Shown here: positions 55,891 to 64,000 of the stretch, piece after piece
Layout: every line of letters starts with the position of its first letter
Numbering within the stretch: the stretch's first letter is position 1
Assembly: GCA_902729315.2 (NCBI GenBank)
Contig: LR746269.1
Location: forward strand, 5,001 to 69,000
DNA length: 64,000 nt
From: Spirodela intermedia
Taxonomy: Eukaryota > Streptophyta > Magnoliopsida > Alismatales > Araceae
Direction of reading: 5' to 3'
Position numbers and translations under genes: made by a program
The notes under the pieces: model-generated
Database searches by the model: none
The model's input: only the letters and a program-made list of their open reading frames with translations
Told to the model about the DNA's origin: nothing

Positions 55891-57600
55891 GTGTGCTGGA
55901 GGTTATTACCACGAGTTCGACATCTCGTGACATATGGAGAACGTTGTCGTGAGGATCTATCTACTACCTCCATTTGCTACCCTCGCTCAAGGTCAATGCC
56001 CTCAGCTCAATAATCGAATGAAGACCTAAAACTAGAATCCTCAACACTTGATGTAGATCGTCCATTAGTGTCCTCCATGCTTGAGGATGAAAGAAAGATT
56101 ACTTGAAGATTTGTCAAATATTCTCCCCTACTAGGTGTATCTAGAATGCTAATAGGAACATCTAGAGGGTGGGGTGTTAGAAAAAGAGGATTAGAAGGGA
56201 AGGGAGAAGGGAGGTCTAATGGAAACGAATCTGATGGGATCCTGGGAGGACCCTATCAAGTGACGAAACGGGGTAAGAGGGTGTGCAGGGTGTGGTGTGA
56301 GAAGGTGGGGACTTAGGCGGTAGGGGACTACTGGGTGATGGAAGGTGAGTGGGTGAGGAGAGTATGCAAGGTGAACGGGTGCTAATTGGGGAGGGAGAAG
56401 TGGTGGTTGATGAGGGTCTAATGTGTGAGGAAGAGCTAGGTGTAATAGTAAGAGTGTCTCATTTGGGGGAGCATTGCTCTATTGAGCTACGGTCATCCCC
56501 CACGATAGGAACACGGTCATCCTCTTCAATCAAGGTGTCCAAAGCCTCAAATGCATTCGGCTTCTAGGCTATCTTCCTTTTACTTGCTAATTTGGGATGT
56601 GTTGAGACTACTAGTGTCTTCCTTTCTTTGCAGGTGGAAGTGAATGCTCAGGGGGCAGGATGTGAAACAGACGTAGGTGTGGTTGTTGTCCTAAGTGGGT
56701 CAATTGATGGAGTACTAGTCTGGACTGGTGGTGATTGAGGTAGAGCTTGCAAGCTCTAGATAAGGCAACAACCATGTGCAGTCTTCTCCGACTCAATAAT
56801 GAAATCATCATATAAGAGGGATGCTAGATAGACGGGTGTAGCCTCTAAAGGTGGTGACGTCGCCTTCTAGCGACAGATGCTAATGGTGTGCCCTAGAATT
56901 ATGTAGTGGGTGTAGAAATGAGATAATCTCTCATATACGATAGCCTGGTAGATCATCTTATCCCTCATTCTACACTACTATCATGCACTGAAAGAGGGTC
57001 AAGAGGTCTACCTCCACATATACATGTGCATATCCAAAGTGGTTGAATATTTTAATGTTTGGATCAAGACATATAAATGTCTCCACCTCATTCGCCAAAG
57101 ACTCAAGGGCTTTAGATGTAAATAAGTGTGTTGGAAGACTCGAGAAACCCATCTAGACTAGAACAGAGTGGGGTTATTTCCTCCAAGAAGTGTCATCTCT
57201 GTGTGGGGTCCAGCTGTGTGTATACATGATGATATCTTGAATCTCCCATGTCATTAGGCTCCAGGCTTTCCGATAATGCACCTCAAGCTTGAATCGGATA
57301 AAAACATTATGGTAATCTCCCATGTCATTAGGCTTCATAGGGGCTAGATATACCCTATGGATGTCATCAAGATGAGGGCGTTTCTGGTGAAATGTCTTAT
57401 GAGAGAAAATTAAAAGGCCTCTGTTAATCTTGGAGACTTCATTTGGATAGAATGAGATTGTTCTCATTCCTCCTTCCTCTGTATAGATCCATGTCAGTAT
57501 GGCATCATCATAAGGAGGGAACAGTGCTCCTCTTTGTATAATCATGGATGGAGTGAGATGTGGTCTTACTAGTCACTATGTCCAAAACTTCTTCAGTCCA
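55891..57600 (-). pseudogene. LINE ORF1, minus strand, broken
   Basis: Open stretches 57,545-57,174 and 57,152-56,970 cover DUF4283 (VYLAPM, FIRFKLEVHYRKAWS, SLPTHLFTSKALESLAN). At about 56,925-56,870 the zinc knuckle reads FYTHYIILGHTISIC: the first two Cys have become Tyr, so zinc binding is lost. The tail runs to about 55,890, where the last codons read ACATGA, overlapping the ORF2 ATG. Confidence 0.82.
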
Positions 57601-57925
57601 GAGGAAGTACTTGGGGCAAGTTGCATAGGATGGGCTGGATCGACCTGCCCTTAAATAGATTGGGTAAGGTCAACCTGGGTCGATGCAACTTGAGTGTGCT
57701 AGGTCGGCCCTTGGTAGGCCTGAGCAGCCTGGGTCTAAGCTGGTTGAGCCGGTGTTACCTGGGTCAGAGTGGGCTGGGTGGGCGCAGCCTGGGCTTGAGT
57801 GGTCTGGGCCTGAGTGGGCTGATTTGGTACAGAGGAGCCCTAAAAAATAACTAAATCACATATAGGTTCTAAAGAAATTAAAGAAAAACTCGAAACTCCA
57901 CTTGTTGAGATGACCTGAACAAAAC

Positions 57926-58640
57926 TTGATATGTGGCAGCCATGAAAACACCATCTTTTATACCCAAATTTCCTGCAAACTCCCATTCAATAACTTTTTC
58001 ATAAATGATGGATATAGAAATGTTGCATTTTCAGATGAAGAAATAGTTGAATTGTCAAAACCTTTTGAAAATTATATTATTGAAAAAAACACTTATGGTA
58101 GACAACCTAGGAGAGATTTTGAGAATAACTAAAAAAACTTTGAAAAAGACATCATACTAGATGATAATTTGATTTCAATTAGGATCATACTTTTACATAG
58201 CATGGAGTAGAAACTTATGGAATATTATGGGAATCTAATGAGGACTTTTAGATGGACCCCAAAAAAATTTACAACAGAGGAGCCCACTTTGGCCCCCATC
58301 TAGATTGGATTCAGGGGCTCAAGGGCTTGCTTTTTAAACCTGTCACCATTTAAATATATAGCCTCAACAATAGGTAAATTCACATGCACAAATAAGGATA
58401 TCAGATATTTCATGAGAACACGATATGCTAGGGCATGTATTTAAGTAGACTTATCTATACCAATCTTGGAGTTTGTGATGGTAGGCAATGAAAACAGTAA
58501 ATGAATAAACAAAAGATAATGGTTGGTGGAAAATAAACCAACATTTTGTTCTTATTGTACAATGATTAGGATACATATCAAAACTATAGAAGGAAAAAAC
58601 ATACTAAAGGGACATATACACAAAACAGGGAATGTAATGA
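57926..58640 (+). pseudogene. Diverged LINE ORF1 (DUF4283 and knuckle), broken
   Basis: Frame fragments read NVAFSDEEIVELSKPFENYI, FRWTPKKF, GFRGSRACFLNLSPFKYIAS, RYARACI, VDLSIP and KPTFCSYCTMI in order, the pattern of a plant LINE ORF1. Stops separate the pieces. The knuckle keeps C-x2-C but the next His is lost. It is AT-rich and distant from A, B and C, thus an old insertion. No ORF2 follows. Confidence 0.7.
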
Positions 58641-59440
58641 TTTGGTGAAAAGTGAGAACCTAGGGGCACACTCAAGAAATAATAAACAACTCATCTTTTG
58701 ATGGTTGATAGAATATTACAATGTATGAAATGGAGACCAAATAAGATAATCCTATTAAATAAAAAAAGAGGTATGGATTTTAAGGTTTATACTTATATTG
58801 ACTATTCACATTTTATTTGTGAGCAAAAATCAGCTTTAGGTTATTACAACTTTCTCAGTGGTAATCTTATTACTTGGCATTACAATAAGTAATAGGTGGT
58901 GTCAAGGTCTAGCATATAATATGAATATTGAGTAATGTTCTAAGGCATGTGTATGTGTGAAAGACATCTTAGAAGGGATTTGAAAATTGTGGCACAATCT
59001 TATAAAATTATGTTGTGAAAATAAATCAGTCATAAATATAACTCATTATAATATAGTATGATAGATTGGCACATTTTCAAATTCAAGTAAGAGAGCATCA
59101 TTTTACGCTCTATATATTTCAAGTCATGATCAACTAGTATTTCATTTCAAGTATTTCATTTAGTGGCAAATACACTTAGGAGTTTCATTTCAATGAGTTA
59201 TATCCAAATTTGGATTAGATGGCATTCACTCCACTTGAAGGGAAATGCAGGAACAAAACTTTTTTATTTAAATGCCCAGAATTGTATTTGCCTTTATATT
59301 TTTATTTTATTATTGAATATAATTCAATTTAAGTAAAACTAATATGATTGGATCCAATCTGATTAGTAGAGTTATGTATAAATACATGTAATGTTTATAT
59401 GTAATTTATGTTTCACATATAAAGTCAGTTTGGTAGAGTT
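58641..59440 (+). other. AT-rich spacer, nothing recognised
   Basis: No reading frame above 65 codons, no repeat boundary and no RNA gene seen. GC content rises sharply after about 59,560. Confidence 0.5.
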
Positions 59441-59921
59441 TTGGTAAAAAATATTTTCCGACCACAATCCATCCCTTTTCCGATGACAGCAGTCTTCTCC
59501 GGTAAGCTAATGGTTATCCAACATAGACAAGCATATCTTTCTTTTATATACCGATCCATATTCGCTGTTCTATATTGGTTAAAAAGCGGTGATTTTAGTG
59601 CAATATTTGGTCTCTACGCGGCGACGACTACTGTAACCCATTATCCTGCTTTCCACCTCCCACTGTCCGTTGCTGCGGGGACGGTAACAACCGACGGCCA
59701 TAGGCCCAGCCACCAGTAATGCCCCCGGCCAACGTGGCTTGCTGTATCTATCTCAGAGGGGGACGACGACATCAAACTACAGGGGAAGGTGGACAGGAAT
59801 AAGCGGCTCGGACGGTAGGGCACCATCAGGTCCTCCGCCAGGGAGACAGATAAGAAATGTCCGATTCTTCACTCAAGATGGTTTTGGGATGTCCACCGCT
59901 TGAGAAATTGACGAGGGCACC

Positions 59922-60300
59922 ATGAATGGCGATGTATCAAGTAACAATGCAGGCTATCTGCAAGAATTGATACACAAGCTCAGCAAAGTTGGTCAGGACG
60001 TCAACGGCAACGACCTCAACGCCACCGGCACCATTCACGGGCCCAACGTCAATGCGGACTGGGCGAAGAATGCCGATGCTGCATTTGCGAAGGTTGGTTT
60101 CTGGGCAACCGATTGATAGATGTTTTTGGAGAGTTCGGGTACATGGTCGCTGCGCGCTTTCGCATTCTGTTAATCTGGGTGTGGTGTGCTCTTTTATGAT
60201 TTCCTCCTAGACACCCACCAGCTGAGCTCCAGCTGCGAGAAGAAGAACGAAGTTCACGCCTTCAATTCCTCGCTACCCTGGTTTGTTATCTCCGGTGAGC
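59922..60300 (+). CDS. Possible exons of an unrecognised gene
   Basis: The ATG at 59,922 opens 64 codons (MNGDVSSNNAGYLQELIHKL...) with GC-rich third positions and a composition unlike a random frame. A second stretch at 60,213-60,291 is preceded by TTTCCTCCTAG and followed by GTGAGC, and reads THQLSSSCEKKNEVHAFNSS in one frame. Splicing from the AAG/GTTGGT near 60,090 is possible, but phases do not settle the model. I do not recognise the product. It could also be decayed transposon or a retrocopy. Confidence 0.25.
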
Positions 60301-61436
60301 TTCCAGATAGTGACATCGCCTAACGGCTATTGATTTAAACGGAGTTAACTGGTGTTAATTCCCTCCTCTCTTCAACAATAACCATTGAAAGGATGCGGCT
60401 GTTCTTTTTGCAGTTGTGAGAAGTCCTCGAAGGAGAGTTTCGTGAGTTCGGCCAGTGTGCAAACCTTGAGGGGTTTGGCAGGGGCAGATCACCGGGCTCT
60501 GCGCACAAGCCAATACAGATCTGCACCCATGCCTTGGATGATCATGATGGACCCCCAGTAACACGATCCCCCTACCAGGACTCGTTCTTCCCGCGGCCGT
60601 CAACAACGCTTCTAGAGCTTCACCGACATATGTCACCACGACGTCCCTCACTGGAACCTCAGAAGATCTCGGACGCCTCAACAGCACGTGAGCCACACGG
60701 CTACAAACCAGACGGGACGTGCTCCAACAGTTATTATCCAGAGTGATACTTAAACTATGGACATCCACTCTCGAAGGCAGGTCGGGAGATCGGGGAGTGG
60801 GGACCACTCGAAGCGTCAATCTTTTCCTTCTATCATATTTGTTCTCTCTTACTCTCCACTGCTACGAGTCCTCGTCGTTCCTCTTCTTAGAGTTGAGAAT
60901 ATTTCCTTCCAAAGTCTGTACGTCCAGATTGACTTTTCCCAGTGCGAAAATAGAGTCTGTCGTGTAGTGTCGTCACCCAACCGCCAATCCATGTTTGTTC
61001 CAAAACCGGAGTTCCAACCAGATCATCGCCGCTGATGCCTCTTTCCCGAGCGGCACCAGACTGCTCCGATCTCTCTCGTCTATTCTTCGCTGGCCGGGTT
61101 TGCTTACCTCCATGAGCTTCCGGATGGTGGCATCACCTAAAGGTTATTGACTTACACGGAGGGAACTGAAGTGAATTCCCTTCTCTGCTCAACAATAACC
61201 ATTGGAAGGATGTAACTGTTCCTTTTGCAGTTGTGAGAGGTCCTCGGAGGGTTTCGTGACGTCGGTCAGTGCGCCGGAGAAATGGGTCACCTTGAGGGGT
61301 TTGGTGGGGGGTAGATCACTAGTCTCTGTGCACAAGCCAATACAGATCTGAACCCGTGCCTTGGATGATCATCGCTGCCGATGTCACTCTTTCCCGAGCG
61401 GCACCGGACTGCTCCGATCTCTCTCGTCTATTGCCG
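60285..61436 (+). repeat. Imperfect local duplication
   Basis: 60,285-60,540 and 61,088-61,366 share GAGCTTCC, CAACAATAACCATTG, TTTTTGCAG or TTTTGCAG TTGTGAGA, TTGAGGGGTTTGG and GCCTTGGATGATCAT in the same order. A separate segment (CCCGAGCGGCACC, GACTGCTCCGATCTCTCTCG) is at 61,048-61,085 and again at 61,393-61,432. Pyrimidine tract plus CAG before TTGTGAGA looks like a splice acceptor in both copies, so these may be duplicated exon-intron pieces. Confidence 0.6.
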
Positions 61437-61439
61437 GGG

Positions 61440-61916
61440 GGAAGACAAAACAGGAGCGAAGGCCGCTTACCAACCTTGTGCGAGGACGTTTCTTTCTTCT
61501 TAGCACCCCTTCTGTTCTATACCCTGTCCGACTCCCGCAGGGTGGCAACAAGCGACTTTCCGGGTCTCTTTTCTTTTTCTAGGCATGCTTAATTTCATTG
61601 GGAAGAAAACATCTGAGAAGCTTTCCGAATCGACTCCGCGAGTAGTTCTTCTTCGCACGGTGGAAGGCCTCATTGTTGGTCGATACCATGGTCTTGAAGA
61701 GTAAAGCATTTGGCATGGACCGATAACTCGTCATGACTCCGAAACCATCACCTATAATTACATCCTTTTTCTTGGCCGATGGGATAGATAGATAAAAACA
61801 CGCGACATTCGCAGACACCGGCGAAGCTTACCTGATTTCTAACAAGGAACAACAACACAGCTTCCATCCACACAGAGCCGCTTGTGGAGTAAGCCTAATG
61901 TCGCGGGAAGACATCC
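61440..61916 (+). other. Region downstream of the MBD gene, nothing firm
   Basis: No convincing protein-coding frame on either strand. The part next to 61,916 is probably the 3' UTR of the minus-strand MBD gene; I cannot place its end. Confidence 0.4.
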
Positions 61917-62744
61917 TCAGATGGCTGCATTATCCACGTCACAGGCACCATTCTCGATCACCACACCGCGCTTCTTCTTCTCCGCTTCCCCTTCAACGGA
62001 TAGGCGTGCTTCATACGCAGCCCCCTGTCCCGTCCCATTTTGTTGCTCAGATGGCACCACATGTTCCTCTCTGGCGTCCACGGCCTCATCTGATTTGCCA
62101 GCTTTCTGGAGCTCGTCTGACCCATTCTCCTCGACGCGGGCGTGTGGCTCCTCCAAAATCTCAGCGTCGTCGTGCGCCTTCCCTTCCGCCATAATCTCCT
62201 GGGGAGGAGAAGCGATGGATTCAGAGACGTCTAATCGACCCCCAGCACCCACGGGTGCGCCAGAGGCTTCAATCCCAGATCTCTCTTTGACGTCCTCTTT
62301 CTTGCCTTCCGAAGCATCTTTTGGTGGGGCTGAACCTGGCTCCTCACCCACTTCCACAGTTTGGTCCTTTTCTGATCCGTCCTCTTTTTCCTCTGCATGG
62401 CCCTTGCTGGTCGCTCCCAAATCTGTATCAGGAGCCTGCTTCTCCGGCGTTCCTTCTGAAACGACTTTGGCCCCGCCAGTATCTCTCTTTGGGCCCGATA
62501 ATTTCTTAGCCCGTTTCTTCTTGGGCTCCACTTCTGTAGGGGGGGCTGCTTTCAGCCTTTCGCTGATCCTTGCAGATCTCCGGGGGTTCTCTCCAGTTCC
62601 CCAGTCAAATATCGAAATCGCAGGTCCACCAGGATGCGATTTCAGATACTCGACGAGCTGCCCTCTGTTGTTTATTTCCTCTCCAGTAGGTGCGATGAAA
62701 ACAGCTTCGTTCCTTTTCAGCGTCCCTCCCCGGCCGGGAGCAAT
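61917..62744 (-). CDS. Methyl-CpG-binding-domain protein, MBD10/MBD11 type, last exon
   Basis: The frame encodes about 275 residues ending at a TGA (61,917-61,919). The first 50 residues are the second half of a plant MBD domain: [36 protein letters not shown], then [18 protein letters not shown], the signature of the MBD10/MBD11 group. The rest is a Lys/Glu-rich, low-complexity acidic tail, as in that group. No ATG precedes the domain in frame; instead TTCATTGCTGGTGCAG stands before 62,744 as a good splice acceptor, so this is an internal or last exon. The N-terminal half of the domain (ELPAPPGWKK type) must be on another exon. Proteins of this group are nuclear and chromatin-bound; in Arabidopsis MBD10 takes part in silencing rRNA genes, and plant members of the group generally do not bind methylated CpG strongly. 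Function here is inferred from the family. Confidence 0.85.
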   Translation of the reverse strand: MAPGRGGTLKRNEAVFIAPTGEEINNRGQLVEYLKSHPGGPAISIFDWGTGENPRRSARISERLKAAPPTEVEPKKKRAKKLSGPKRDTGGAKVVSEGTPEKQAPDTDLGATSKGHAEEKEDGSEKDQTVEVGEEPGSAPPKDASEGKKEDVKERSGIEASGAPVGAGGRLDVSESIASPPQEIMAEGKAHDDAEILEEPHARVEENGSDELQKAGKSDEAVDAREEHVVPSEQQNGTGQGAAYEARLSVEGEAEKKKRGVVIENGACDVDNAAI

Positions 62745-64000
62745 CTGCACCAGCAATGAAAAGGAATCTCGTAAAAATTCGCGCGAGCGGATGTCATGCG
62801 GATGTTAGGCATAATCCCCGTCCACGAGAGGAGATTGGACCGTCCTACATAAAGATTTGCATAGGTCATTGCCAGCCCAGTCGGTCGAGGGCAAATATTA
62901 ACACTAGCCTACATCATAGTGCACGTTTTTTAATACAGTGGACACGCAAACATTTTTGTGCAATTTTGTGGCACCCTCCCTCTCCTTCTCCACAACGCTC
63001 TTCCTGTTCCTTATCTCATGTGTGTACGACCACGGCATGTCTGGATAGAAGATTCCCCACCCAGAAAGGCACAGTCGATTAAAAGGGATCTTGTGCTGAA
63101 ATCGAAGGACAAGACTCCTAAAAAGCAGGAGACGCATACTCATACGTCAACTGGATCCGGGTCAGCCTTCCCACGTTCGAATTGCGTCGGGATAATCTAA
63201 TCCACCTGCTGACTAACAGGCTCCCGTCCTCACACGAATTCACCCCCAAGGTGCCAACCCATATCGATTTTAGGTTTCTTTTTCGTACCTAAGAGCCTCA
63301 GAACATAGCAATAATCCAACAGAAAAGGTCCGCAAAATGGGTACTGTAAATCGATAACCAGAGTAACCAGGTTCATCCACATATACTAGATTTGTGGTAC
63401 CCTAGATATCAACTTCACATTAGCATCGAGACTGCCTATCACAGTCACGGAATGAAAAGCCGGTAGTGACAAAACAAACAAAAAAGAAGACGACAGGTTT
63501 ATGATCGCCTTTAAAATGATACTGAGAGGCATAAAGCATGACGGGAATTAATTCAGATCGGGCACTTACAAGATTCAGGTGAAAAAAAAAGAAATCTGTA
63601 AAGAGCAAAATTGGTGTACGAGACTTGCCAGAAAACAAATCAGAAAACCGGAACAACCAAGCAGGGACTGATCTTCTTCTGTACACAGTACCATGTGCAT
63701 AGTCCAGGCAACGACTTTTTGGGTTTGGTGTCCTGATTGCTCGTATGGTTGCTTCAACCTATCACCGCGGTAGAACCTTTTCCCACAAGATACAATATGA
63801 TTTTTCCCTCTTCCCACCGTCCACAAGAAACTGAAGACAAGCTACAGGTAAAGGGTGAAGTGAGAACCCGGGACGAGCTCAAAGAAACAGAGCTAAGGCG
63901 GCGGCCTCTCGCTGCTGTGGAAAACAAGCGAAATGAGAGAGACGCGGGCTTCGTTGGGCGGGGGGGTGTGGGGGTTCTTCTTCTAACCGGAACAGCTGAA
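62745..64000 (-). other. Intron or upstream region of the MBD gene
   Basis: I searched the minus strand for an exon with the LPAPPGW start of the MBD domain and found none. The segment near 63,850-63,960 (minus strand: CT-rich, then TTGTTTTCCACAG, then GC-rich) could be a 5' UTR exon with a splice acceptor, but this is weak. The first coding exon probably lies beyond base 64,000. Confidence 0.4.

Larger units (their letters stand above)
55662..57845 (-). mobile_element. LINE copy 11, minus strand, ORF1 and partial endonuclease
   Basis: Read on the minus strand: Gln-Ala-Pro-Thr-rich ORF1 N-part (57,845-57,600), DUF4283, knuckle region, Ser/Pro-rich tail, then ORF2 start and the first 76 or so codons of endonuclease. 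RT and 3' end are missing. It is related to subfamilies B and C but diverged. Confidence 0.82.

Noticed and set aside
60355-60819. 154-codon minus-strand frame
   Set aside because: No domain recognised; it overlaps the duplicated segment and splice-like signals on the other strand, so I do not call it.
61882-62808. 308-codon + strand frame opposite the MBD exon
   Set aside because: It is the antisense shadow of the MBD exon; Ser/Pro-rich because the MBD tail is Lys/Glu-rich. The minus frame carries a recognisable domain.

Overview
The window is nuclear plant DNA, almost certainly from a flowering plant. The signs are plant-type L1/RTE-like LINEs (DUF4283 plus zinc knuckle ORF1; ORF2 with endonuclease, reverse transcriptase, zf-RVT and a plant-type RNase H), telomere-like CCCTAAA motifs, and at the right end one host gene for an MBD10/MBD11-type methyl-CpG-binding-domain protein. 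There are no operons or CRISPR arrays. No tRNA gene was recognised.

Bases 1 to about 49,900 are a packed, mostly head-to-tail array of related LINE copies on the + strand. Three subfamilies can be told apart. A: copies at 1-7,583 and 33,808-38,075, and the 3' part of 9,988-18,581. B: 25,651-31,881, the split copy 31,909-33,790 plus 41,486-47,987, and the 5' part of 9,988-18,581. C: 19,390-25,624 and 48,545-49,890. A and B share a long 3' UTR of about 1.2 kb with internal repeats and A-tracts; C has a short one. Every copy is broken by stops, mostly of the C-to-T or G-to-A kind, yet the ORF structure is still easy to read. Copies differ by 5' truncation, 5' inversion, subfamily chimerism and a large inverted duplication (32.7-36.1 kb against 38.1-41.4 kb).

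Nearly every joint between copies carries a short plant-telomere-like stretch, (CCCTAAA)n and variants, placed after the poly(A) of one copy and before the 5' end of the next. The same holds for a second repeat type at 18.58-19.38 kb whose head is derived from 5S rRNA and whose tail is A-rich, and which looks like a 5S-derived SINE; a relative lies on the minus strand at 52.6-53.7 kb. The motif order on the element strand (poly(A) then CCCTAAA) is what would result if a TTTAGGG 3' end primed reverse transcription on a poly(A) tail.

Bases 49.9-59.4 kb are more AT-rich and older. They hold scattered LINE remnants (an RNase H piece at 54.3 kb, a minus-strand ORF1-endonuclease copy at 55.7-57.8 kb with a folded-back ORF1 piece, a diverged ORF1 at 57.9-58.6 kb), the minus-strand 5S-like repeats and unassigned sequence. 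From 59.4 kb GC content rises: there are possible exons of an unrecognised + strand gene, an imperfect local duplication (60.3-61.4 kb), and the MBD gene on the minus strand (last exon 61,917-62,744). Its first coding exon was not found in the remaining 1.25 kb and probably lies beyond the window.
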